Assembly (NCBI GenBank): GCA_017405115.1
Contig: JAFRBA010000045.1
Location: 1-63,072 of the forward strand
DNA length: 63,072 nucleotides
Reading direction: 5' to 3'
Source of the DNA: Kiritimatiellia bacterium
Lineage (GTDB): Bacteria; Verrucomicrobiota; Kiritimatiellia; RFP12; UBA1067
Below the pieces are notes generated by a model. That model saw only the letters and a program-made list of their open reading frames with translations, was not told the origin of the DNA and searched no databases. Numbering within the stretch: the first letter of the stretch is position 1; each line of letters opens with the position of its first letter. Below are positions 41,213-48,217 of this stretch, in pieces. A program made the translations under genes and the position numbers.

Positions 41213-43337
41213 CGGACACCTCGCCAGCGAACACCGCCACGCCCATCGGCTCGATCTCAATGCCGCCCGCGACTGCCCTGGGCGCGCCCACGAGAAGCCT
41301 CCCCTTCTCCGCCGGCACGACCACGGGCGAGTCGGAGTGGTTCGCGACGATCGTGCACGCGCCGCGCCTTGCGCGAGTGACGCACCACGGCCATTCGCGG
41401 TCTACCGGGATGCCGCAGTCCGAAAGTACCTTCTTCGCGAAGCTCTTGATTCCGTCGGCGTCCGCCCCGCATGCGAGGTAGTACGCGCGGCCCTTCCCAT
41501 AGCGGTTCACCGTCATGAGCGGGTCGCCGGCGAAGCAGGTGCTGGAGTAGCGGACGAGGGTTTCGGCGGTGGACGGCTCGAGCGACTCCATCCACGTCTC
41601 CGCGACGAACGGGCCGAACGGGAATTCAAGCGGCACGTGCGCGAAGTTGGAGTCCGGCCCCCGCAGAAGGCGCGTGTCATTGATCTCAAGCCCGTAGAGG
41701 TCGAGCATCCCGGCGGGGTACGGCTCCTCGCGATACGTGGCGGAGTCCGTCAGGATGTTCTGCCGCGTCACCGCCGCCACGACCCCGCCGCCGCCGACAT
41801 AGCGCTTGAGCGCGGCGATCTGCCCTTCCGTCCAATGCTCGCACGGCGGCAGGAACAGCACTTCGTATGGCGGCGCTCCGGCTTCGAGGTCGTCGAACGC
41901 CAGGACATCGGGAACTATGCCGAACCTCTCGCATGCGTCGGAGAGCCTGTGGTTCGTCCACCCGATGTGGCGCCCGTAGTCGCCCGCCACCGACGAAAAG
42001 TACATATACGCCGCCGCGTCGAACACCACCGCCACGCGCGACCGCTCCACCGGCGCCGTCGCGACGGGCACGGGCAGCGCGTCGAACTCCGCCTTGATGC
42101 GCTTGGCGGCGGCGAACGCGCGGCGCGGCTTGCCGGACCACGGCAGCAGTCGCGTGGAAAGCTCCTCGCCCGCCACGCTCGTGTTCATGCAGAACCACAG
42201 CAGACCGTCCGCGCCGTGCGCCACCAGGTCCCACACGCGCGTGCGTACTGCGTCGTAGGAGCGCGGCGAGCGCACATCCGCGCGCATCGGCCCGAGCTCG
42301 GCGACCGTGAACGGCCGGGGGCTGACGCCAAGGGTGCGGAATGCGTTCCAGCGCCAGCGGTGGTCGGAAAGCGACGCATGCTGGGAATCGCTGAGAACGT
42401 ACACGTCGGAAGACGTGAAGTCCAGCCCCTTGAACAGCACGTCGTGCCGCAGCTCGTCGGCGACCATGGGGCAGTTGCACGTTATCTTCCATTTCGGATT
42501 CACGCGACGCAGAATGTCACGCTGCTCGAACAGGAGCGATATTGTCGTCTCGCTGTGGTATTCGGAGTAGTCACGCTGCCAGTGCTGGCGATTGTCGAAC
42601 AGCCTGAACGGCGGTGAAATCTGGTTCCAGTCGTCGAACGTTGCGGACCAGAAAGACGTGTGCCATGCACGGTTCAGCTCGTCGATCGTGCCGTAACGGC
42701 GCCTTAGCCATCTACGGAAGCCCTTCTTGCACTCCTCGCACACGCACTCGCCAGTACTGGCTCGTATCATCGGCTCGTTCTCGAGCTGCCATTCCACAAC
42801 TTCGGGCCTGTCCTTGAACGCTTCGGCCATCCTCTCCGCGATGCGACGGCAGAACGCGCGATATTCCGGGCTGGAGGCGCACGCGGTATGGCGATTCCCG
42901 TTCGGGTTGACTGGTATGTCCACCCTTACTTTCACAGTGGCAGGGTGGTTGCATGCCATCCACTGCGGAATCGCGGCGCATGGCGTGCACATCATCGCCT
43001 TCATGCCGTTCTGCAAGAGCAGGTCAAGGAAGTCATGGTATTGCGAGAAGTCGAACTCTCCTTCCCTGGGCTCGAACCCGGACCAATTGAACTCGCCGAC
43101 CCGGACCATGTCAATTCCCAGCTCCTTCATGAGACGAACATCCGCCACCCACTGCTCGCGAGTCCTGTCCTCCGGATAATACGAGGTCCCGAACTTCGAA
43201 AACGACTTCTCGGCTCCGTCGCCCAATGCGAGCGCGGCAACCATGAGAACCATGGCAAGGCACGTATTTTTCATTGCTGTAAGTTTGTTATCTGCATATG
43301 GTACGACCGTCGGCAATGCAAAAAGAACCCTGTTCAT
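41202..43337 (-). CDS. Secreted GH42-type beta-galactosidase-like enzyme, about 711 aa
   Basis: After a signal sequence the TIM barrel of family GH42 begins: FGTSYYPEDRTREQWVADV, then WQLENEPMI with the acid/base Glu, a Cys-rich metal loop (CVCEECKK), and TVAELGPMRA with the likely nucleophile Glu. A trimerisation/glutaminase-like domain (LFLPPCEHWTEGQIAALKRY) and a small beta C-terminal domain follow. Start choice: ATG 43337 follows AGGGAGAAAGAAG, while ATG 43274 begins a more typical signal peptide (KNTCLAMVLMVAALALG) but lacks a ribosome-binding site. It would release beta-galactosyl residues outside the cytoplasm. Confidence 0.88.
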   Translation of the reverse strand: MNRVLFALPTVVPYADNKLTAMKNTCLAMVLMVAALALGDGAEKSFSKFGTSYYPEDRTREQWVADVRLMKELGIDMVRVGEFNWSGFEPREGEFDFSQYHDFLDLLLQNGMKAMMCTPCAAIPQWMACNHPATVKVRVDIPVNPNGNRHTACASSPEYRAFCRRIAERMAEAFKDRPEVVEWQLENEPMIRASTGECVCEECKKGFRRWLRRRYGTIDELNRAWHTSFWSATFDDWNQISPPFRLFDNRQHWQRDYSEYHSETTISLLFEQRDILRRVNPKWKITCNCPMVADELRHDVLFKGLDFTSSDVYVLSDSQHASLSDHRWRWNAFRTLGVSPRPFTVAELGPMRADVRSPRSYDAVRTRVWDLVAHGADGLLWFCMNTSVAGEELSTRLLPWSGKPRRAFAAAKRIKAEFDALPVPVATAPVERSRVAVVFDAAAYMYFSSVAGDYGRHIGWTNHRLSDACERFGIVPDVLAFDDLEAGAPPYEVLFLPPCEHWTEGQIAALKRYVGGGGVVAAVTRQNILTDSATYREEPYPAGMLDLYGLEINDTRLLRGPDSNFAHVPLEFPFGPFVAETWMESLEPSTAETLVRYSSTCFAGDPLMTVNRYGKGRAYYLACGADADGIKSFAKKVLSDCGIPVDREWPWCVTRARRGACTIVANHSDSPVVVPAEKGRLLVGAPRAVAGGIEIEPMGVAVFAGEVSDGR

Positions 43338-43367
43338 CTTCTTTCTCCCTAGGGATAGAAACAAGAA

Positions 43368-43646
43368 TCAGAGGTCGAAGGTGACAAGGAACGCGGCGGA
43401 ATAGGCGTCAGGCTTGGAGAGAGTGAACTTGCCGCCCTTCACCTTGACTGTCATCGGCTCGAAGTTCATCTCCTTGAGCTTTTCGTCCCAAACGGCCTGA
43501 TGGGCGCGATCGAAGTTTGGCGCGTAGCCAGAGGAATGGAGCGCGGGACGGAACTTCGCGGTAGTCTGTGTGAAGTCAGCGGTGACTTCCGCCGACGCGG
43601 CAAACGCCGCGCAGCAGGCGGCGGCGAGTAGCATGGAGTATTTCAT
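43368..43646 (-). CDS. Small secreted protein, 92 aa, possibly a deletion remnant
   Basis: A signal peptide (KYSMLLAAACCAAFAASAE) and a strong ribosome-binding site (AAGAAAGGAAAAAC) are present. The first half of the mature part (FRPALHSSGYAPNFDRAH) looks like the N-terminus of a secreted glycosidase, and the last half (GGKFTLSKPDAYSAAFLVTFDL, read as short pieces) looks like a C-terminal beta domain. This suggests fusion of the two ends of a larger protein by deletion. It is 31 bases upstream of the GH42 gene and likely co-transcribed. Confidence 0.55.
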   Translation of the reverse strand: MKYSMLLAAACCAAFAASAEVTADFTQTTAKFRPALHSSGYAPNFDRAHQAVWDEKLKEMNFEPMTVKVKGGKFTLSKPDAYSAAFLVTFDL

Positions 43647-43758
43647 GTTTTTCCTTTCTTGACAAAGCGGATTAATGTCAACTTCATATCTTCTCCTCGA
43701 ACAGCACCAGCTTCACCTCAATTCACCGGAGTCCTCGACATTCGGTTTCATGGCGCGA

Positions 43759-43767
43759 ATTATACCA
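43759..43767 (-). promoter_or_regulatory. Promoter for the 43,646 gene
   Basis: TGGTATAAT on the minus strand, inside ATATGGTATAATTC. The same 14-base sequence is found upstream of the gene at 47,262. The leader to the ATG is about 105 bases. Confidence 0.65.
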
Positions 43768-43796
43768 TATATTCTGCACAGATGACTACTGGCACC

Positions 43797-43872
43797 CGCC
43801 GCGACGCCGCACCTATTTCGCAGTCCGCCCGAAAAGCAGCCATTTCGCGGGGCCTGTCCTCACAGGTTTGCC
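43797..43872. repeat. Island repeat A1
   Basis: This roughly 75-bp sequence is about 85% identical to A2 and in the same direction. Its core is TATTTCGCAGTCCGCCCGAA, followed by an inverted CCGCCCGAAA/TTTCGCGGGG hairpin and ending in CTGTCCTCACAGG. It lies downstream of the ATPase gene. Confidence 0.8.
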
Positions 43873-43919
43873 GTGTTGAGCCATTGTAAAATGAATCCAC
43901 CATGGAACGGGGGATAGAG

Positions 43920-45380
43920 CTATCTGCGTCCAGAATCCAGTCCGAGTAGATCGGACGCAGATACTATGGCGTCGAAATATCCGTTGCCGCGCACAACAGG
44001 CGCAAGCTCGCCTTCGTATACGAGCGCCGTCCGAATGGACACCCCGCGCGGATGGCGCAGCCTGGAAACCTTTGCCGCGACCTCTGCTTCTACAGATTCT
44101 CCAATCCGCCCCTTGCGCTTCACTTCTACGATGTACATCGACTTGCGCGTCTGGACGAGCAAGTCGATTTGCAGTCCGCTCCCTCTGTCAGCTTTGCATT
44201 TCCTGCTCGAACGCTTCTCATATGGAACCGCTGACAGGACTGGCACACCCTCAAGATGCAACGGCTTCACGAGTTCCTTAAAGTTGTTGACGACAAGGTT
44301 CTCGAATTGCCGGCCGAGAACCGCATCCCAGCCCGGCAGCGACTCCAAGGTCTCGAATAGATATGTATCCGACAGTATCTCCGTTTCGTGCGGCATGACA
44401 TACTTAAGGTAGAACCGCGTGTAGTTGTCCGAAAGTCTATACTTCACCATTCGGGCCTTCTTTCCCGTCTCTGGATTGTACCCCTCGTCCTTGGCAACGA
44501 ACCCGGCGTCAACAAGAACTTCAAGCGACTCCGAAAGAGATCCGCCGCGGACCACGCCCAGTTCTTCAGCGACTTCAATACAGGTTCTCGGACCATCTAC
44601 CAGGACTTGAAGGATTTTCTTCTTCAAAACTGACTCCTCGCCGAATACCTGACTGAATATGGCCTTGAAATCTCCGAAAAGGACACCATCACTCTCAAAG
44701 CACATCCTCTTGATGTTCTCGTCTGCGCTCAACCTCGGATTAATCTCTTCGAGATATCTTGGTATTCCGCCCGTCACAGACAGGACGTCTAAGATTTCCG
44801 CAGGTGCCAGTCTCGCGGCGGCTTCGCCCCAAAACGCCTTGCACTGCGAGAGCGGGAGCTCGCGGACGACGATGTCCCGCGAAAAGCGTCCGGCAAAGCC
44901 CGTGTTTTCAAGAATGTTCTTTTTAATCCACGTGGAAACAGAGCCGCAGACAACAACTATCAGCTTGTCATGGCGTTTCAGCATGCTGTCCCATGCGCTC
45001 TTCAACTTTGCGGGGAAGTCCGCATCATAACGCCCCATCCATGACACTTCATCCAAAAGCACAACCGTCCAACCATCCCAGGCGAGCGCTTGGTCAAGGC
45101 GCACGAACGCCTCAAACCACGACGAAACCTTCGATCCGTCAACACCAGTCTGCGCGGACAATTTCTCGATGAAATTGTCCAACTGCACCTGATTGGTCAT
45201 TCCTTCGCGCGGCAGCAAGCCATCAATATTCACTAGCCGGCAGCCGTTGCGTCTGGCGAATTCCTCTATCAGCGTAGACTTTCCAATGCGCCGACGACCT
45301 CGACAAGCCACCAACGAAGGAGTGCGTTTGTCCAGCAACAAACGCAACGTTTCAAGCTCGTTCTCTCGTCCAACAAACAT
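43920..45380 (-). CDS. AAA-type ATPase with DUF234 nuclease-like C-terminus, 486 aa
   Basis: Residues 1-230 are an ATPase_2-type AAA domain: FVGRENELETLRLLL, Walker A GRRRIGKSTLIEEF (G-R-R-R-I-G-K-S), Walker B VVLLDEVSWMG and the sensor VVCGSVSTWIKKN. A winged-helix part (SVTGGIPRYLEEIN, then SLSESLEVLVDAGFV) follows. The C-terminus is DUF234 with QFENLVVNNF and IDLLVQTRKSMYIVEVKRKG, a PD-(D/E)XK-like core. Such ATPases are frequent in archaea and mobile or accessory regions of bacteria; their role is not established. Here it is alone between two direct repeats. Confidence 0.85.
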   Translation of the reverse strand: MFVGRENELETLRLLLDKRTPSLVACRGRRRIGKSTLIEEFARRNGCRLVNIDGLLPREGMTNQVQLDNFIEKLSAQTGVDGSKVSSWFEAFVRLDQALAWDGWTVVLLDEVSWMGRYDADFPAKLKSAWDSMLKRHDKLIVVVCGSVSTWIKKNILENTGFAGRFSRDIVVRELPLSQCKAFWGEAAARLAPAEILDVLSVTGGIPRYLEEINPRLSADENIKRMCFESDGVLFGDFKAIFSQVFGEESVLKKKILQVLVDGPRTCIEVAEELGVVRGGSLSESLEVLVDAGFVAKDEGYNPETGKKARMVKYRLSDNYTRFYLKYVMPHETEILSDTYLFETLESLPGWDAVLGRQFENLVVNNFKELVKPLHLEGVPVLSAVPYEKRSSRKCKADRGSGLQIDLLVQTRKSMYIVEVKRKGRIGESVEAEVAAKVSRLRHPRGVSIRTALVYEGELAPVVRGNGYFDAIVSASDLLGLDSGRR

Positions 45381-45413
45381 TTTTGTGGTTTATATGACTT
45401 CAATACATTGCAT

Positions 45414-45442
45414 ATTATAGCATCTTTTGGTCACTTATGCAA
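45414..45442 (-). promoter_or_regulatory. Promoter of the ATPase gene
   Basis: On the minus strand TTGCAT (45442-45437) and TATAAT (45419-45414) are 17 bases apart, with TGC before TATAAT. No strong ribosome-binding site is visible in the 30-base leader. Confidence 0.75.
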
Positions 45443-45545
45443 CCGCGTCGGCACAAAATCGTAAAAAGTCAGTTTTTGTGCCGTTTTCAGAAGCAAACAC
45501 GTTATTCCCGACTTTCTGCACACGGGGTCGAAACTCGTCAAAGTC

Positions 45546-45618
45546 TCGCGACGCCACGTCTATTTCGCAGTCCGCCCGAAAAACAGCCGTTTCGCGGGGT
45601 GTGTCCCCACAGATTTAC
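45546..45618. repeat. Island repeat A2
   Basis: Second copy of A1 in the same direction, sharing the TATTTCGCAGTCCGCCCGAA core and ending in TGTGTCCCCACAGA. It lies upstream of the ATPase gene (in gene direction), so A1 and A2 bracket that gene. The rest of 45,421-45,680 holds no gene. Confidence 0.8.
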
Positions 45619-45680
45619 TCTTGGACACGACGGGGTTCCCCAAGGATTCCCACCGCACTTCGAAACCGCTTTGCTAACTT

Positions 45681-45956
45681 TCACCCCGTTGCTTTGTCAG
45701 CTTTCAGAGGGAATTCATAGTAGCAAACATAAAACGTGTACTTTCCCCTGCGCACCTCTTCAGTGCCCGCAGTGAACACACCTTGCGCCTTGAGACTATT
45801 GACGGCATCTGCTATGCGCTGGCGGCAAACGCCAATCTCGCGCATCATCAGCTTCCAGCGAGGATAGACACGCCGTGAGGCGGGATCCATTCGACTCCGT
45901 AGCGACTCTAGCACCTTGGCCTCCACAATCTCAGCAGGTATCTTGGCGACTCTCAT
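45681..45956 (-). CDS. Winged-helix DNA-binding protein, 91 aa
   Basis: The segment YPRWKLMMREIGVCRQRIAD is an HTH, followed by AVNSLKAQGVFT (recognition helix and wing start) and a beta wing (KYTFYVCYYEF). It lacks other domains. ATG 45956 follows GAAAGGAGC; longer in-frame starts up to 46049 would run through the promoter. Upstream are five iteron-like direct repeats, the probable binding sites. It may be a repressor, an initiator-like remnant or an island regulator. Confidence 0.75.
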   Translation of the reverse strand: MRVAKIPAEIVEAKVLESLRSRMDPASRRVYPRWKLMMREIGVCRQRIADAVNSLKAQGVFTAGTEEVRRGKYTFYVCYYEFPLKADKATG

Positions 45957-45984
45957 GATGACAATGCTCCTTTCATACGCGTAT

Positions 45985-45993
45985 ATCATAGCA
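45985..45993 (-). promoter_or_regulatory. Promoter of the winged-helix gene
   Basis: TGCTATGAT on the minus strand, about 29 bases before the ATG at 45956, with the GAAAGGAGC ribosome-binding site between. The iterons lie 60-155 bases further upstream. Confidence 0.6.
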
Positions 45994-46050
45994 TAAACGG
46001 CGTGCTGGGCGGCATTTGAAATCCATTCGGCACACATCATCCTTGCCATT

Positions 46051-46147
46051 GGTCTAAAATGATTTCCCGTATGGTCTAAAATGATTTTGCCCTTGGTCTA
46101 AAATAATTCTTCATATGGTCTAAAAAGAGCGTCCCCATGGTCTAAAA
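46051..46147. repeat. Five iterons GGTCTAAAA with exact 22-bp period
   Basis: GGTCTAAAA starts at 46051, 46073, 46095, 46117 and 46139, so the spacing is exactly 22 bases each time, two turns of B-DNA. The first three copies extend to TAAAATGATT or TAAAATAATT, while the spacer bases vary. This is the pattern of protein-binding iterons at plasmid origins or autoregulated genes. Confidence 0.92.
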
Positions 46148-46156
46148 AGCCCCTGC

Positions 46157-46239
46157 CCTCGCCCCAGAGTCATGCCCACTTTCCGCCGCGAGAATTGTTC
46201 CACACAGTGTTCTCAACGGCTACGCTAGGTCCCCACGGA
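46157..46239. repeat. Island repeat B1
   Basis: About 83 bp, similar to B2 in the same direction, with the shared core CGCCGCGAGAATTGTTCC, GTGTTCTCAACGGCTACGC and an end in GGTCCCCACGG. A GAGAA/TTCTC hairpin can form. It lies at the downstream end of the two-gene membrane cassette. Confidence 0.85.
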
Positions 46240-46268
46240 TTCAAACGCCAGCAGCAATCCACACTTAA

Positions 46269-47048
46269 CTAAGTAAAAGAAAACTCATCCACACCAAGCA
46301 AAGCCTCGCGCTGCTTGGGTGTGAGCATCTTTCTTACCGCAAATACGTAAATCCACCACGTGGCAAGAGCGAACAAGACTAACATCCCGACACTCACCGC
46401 TATTCGCCATAGCAGAGAATATGAAGGCGACATCCATATGGCGCAGAATGTACCAAGCACACCTACGAATGTTCCCGCAACGGAAACAAGAAACGAGGCG
46501 AGGAACTGCTTTGCCGCATTGCGGGCGCTCATGTCCACGACTAACCGCTTTCGTGCTTCCACGGCTGGCATAAGCCTCAGGATCTTTCGCTTAAAAGAAA
46601 GAAACTTGCCCGCAAGTTCTTCCATTTCAGCCATGTCGCCACTTGACATGTCCTGTACTTTCGGCAACAATTGAATTCGCTCTTGCAAAGCCGCGATTGC
46701 ATCGTAGTCGGAACGAATCTCCGGGTAAATTTCCTCTACACCCCTTCTTGTCCTGCACATCTTCTGAAATGCCGCTATGAAATCCAGACTCGAATAGATG
46801 ATACCGTCAAGCGCGTCAAATTTTGCGCGCTCGCAATGGCACCTTGCCTTGGCATAATGCGCCTCCGCCTCCAAGCTTCCGCACTCGCACTTCGTCGCCC
46901 TGGCAAAATGCTTTGCTGCATAGCGCAACTGGTTTACTGCTGCTACAGGCAGTGACAGCGTAAGACGCTCATACTTCTTGATGGCGGCCTCGGCCTCGTC
47001 GAAAACAGTTGTCAGCGCCTTGGGAACACTTTCAGATGCGGAAGTCAT
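46269..47048 (-). CDS. Two-helix membrane protein of unknown function, about 259 aa
   Basis: The first 170 residues are helical and charged, with a Cys/His-rich segment (CECGSLEAEAHYAKARCHCE). Two membrane helices follow (FLASFLVSVAGTFVGVLGTF and IAVSVGMLVLFALATWWIYV), then a short cytoplasmic tail (RKMLTPKQREALLGVDEF). The layout of helical domain plus two helices recalls SLATT-type membrane proteins of defence systems, but no motif proves it. The start is taken as ATG 47048, overlapping the upstream small gene. Confidence 0.7.
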   Translation of the reverse strand: MTSASESVPKALTTVFDEAEAAIKKYERLTLSLPVAAVNQLRYAAKHFARATKCECGSLEAEAHYAKARCHCERAKFDALDGIIYSSLDFIAAFQKMCRTRRGVEEIYPEIRSDYDAIAALQERIQLLPKVQDMSSGDMAEMEELAGKFLSFKRKILRLMPAVEARKRLVVDMSARNAAKQFLASFLVSVAGTFVGVLGTFCAIWMSPSYSLLWRIAVSVGMLVLFALATWWIYVFAVRKMLTPKQREALLGVDEFSFT

Positions 47049-47262
47049 GCGCACGAACCCTAGACTTCATGCGACGGAGGTCGCGACTTGTCGTCACTCT
47101 CCCGCTTGACACAGTTAGGCTTCCACGTCCGAGCAACGCATCTGGAACGCTTTTGCGCTCGTCTCCGCCATACAGCACACTTGCGCCATCGTCATAGTCG
47201 CAAGGCGAAGAAAATGCAATCCGAGCCAACTTGCACAAGTCGGACACCATTGCCATTCTCAT
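47032..47262 (-). CDS. Small hypothetical protein, 76 aa
   Basis: ATG 47262 follows AAAAAGGAGAACGCGAA, a strong ribosome-binding site, and an extended -10 promoter lies 80 bases upstream. The product is polar and basic at the end (RRMKSRVRAHDFRI) with no recognised family. It overlaps the membrane protein gene by 17 bases, forming a two-gene cassette bounded by B1 and B2. Confidence 0.55.
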   Translation of the reverse strand: MRMAMVSDLCKLARIAFSSPCDYDDGASVLYGGDERKSVPDALLGRGSLTVSSGRVTTSRDLRRMKSRVRAHDFRI

Positions 47263-47338
47263 TTCGCGTTCTCCTTTTTGCGCTGGATGCTCTTTGAAGG
47301 CATCAAATCAAGACACCCCATGTCATCCAACATCACGA

Positions 47339-47347
47339 ATTATACCA
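47339..47347 (-). promoter_or_regulatory. Promoter of the two-gene cassette
   Basis: TGGTATAAT on the minus strand within ATATGGTATAATTC, identical over 14 bases to the promoter at 43,759. The leader to ATG 47262 is about 70 bases. Confidence 0.65.
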
Positions 47348-47408
47348 TATTCCGCATGGACAGCGCAATACCAAGACTTGCAATTCACGCAGAACTGAAA
47401 ACGGCCCC

Positions 47409-47497
47409 TCTCGCCCCCAAAGTCATACCCACTTTTCGCCGCGAGAATTGTTCCGCATAGTGTTCTCAACGGCTACGCGAGGTCTGTCCCCACGGAA
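47409..47497. repeat. Island repeat B2, cutting the GH127 gene
   Basis: About 89 bp matching B1 (core CGCCGCGAGAATTGTTCC, end GGTCTGTCCCCACGG). It overlaps the last codons and the stop of the truncated GH127 gene. So the gene was broken exactly at the repeat, which marks the right edge of the island. Confidence 0.88.
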
Positions 47498-48198
47498 ATT
47501 ATCCCGCTCCGTCCAAGCACGATCGGCGCATTCCAATCCATCAGTGCGCGTTCGTTCTTCGCGAAGTCGAGGTATTTCATTTCGCCGGTCGCGGCAGCAA
47601 GGCGGATGAATCCGTGCGCGAGGCCGAGCGTCGTCTCCCGGTCGGTGATGTCGTCGAACTCCCAGCCGTCCGGCATGTCCGACCAGCGGCGCATTACGTA
47701 GTCCGCCGCCTTGCGAGCCGCCTCAAGGGAACGCTTTTCGCGAAAAAGCTCCCAGTTGCTGACAAGCCCCTGAAGAATAAAACCGATTTCATGGAGATCC
47801 CATAGCTTGCGCATTCGGGACTCTGGCGCAAAGTAGCCGATGTAGCCGTCGGCGTCCTGCGTATCGGCAAGGACACAGGCTATCTCGCGCTTACGCTCGA
47901 CAACATTCTGGAAGCCGGTGTACTTCGCAAGATACGCCGCGCCATTGAGAAGCTTTCCAAGACCGATGAAGCCGCCGTCTGCGGTCTTTTGGCGGAACGG
48001 CCCGAAGAAGTTCTTTTCAAGGTCTATCTTCATCAGGTTGTTCGTCGCTGTTAGCGCGATGCGCCGTCCGAGCGGGCCTTCGAGCCTGACGCGATCCACT
48101 GGCACAGAACGCCACTCGTCATTCCTATGCATTTCAAGGTTGGCGGCGACAGCCGCAAAAGATGCAACCACTGCCACAAGCATCAACGATATCTTCAT
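47473..48198 (-). pseudogene. GH127-like beta-L-arabinofuranosidase, N-terminal 241 residues only
   Basis: A signal peptide is followed by the start of the GH127 (DUF1680-type) helical barrel: GGFIGLGKLLNGAAYLAKYTG, ADTQDADGYIGYF, KLWDLHEIGFILQGL. Complete family members are about 600-800 residues and have their catalytic Cys/Glu and zinc site further on, which are absent here. The last residues (SVGTDLA) are encoded by repeat B2. The product cannot be an active enzyme. It is the last gene of the secreted operon. Confidence 0.85.
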
Positions 48199-48217
48199 GT
48201 CGTCATCTCCATCAGAA

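Noticed and set aside
43797..47497. Island repeats as integron attC sites
   Set aside because: The cassettes have their own promoters and the repeats lack proper RYYYAAC/GTTRRRY cores, and no integron integrase is seen in the window.
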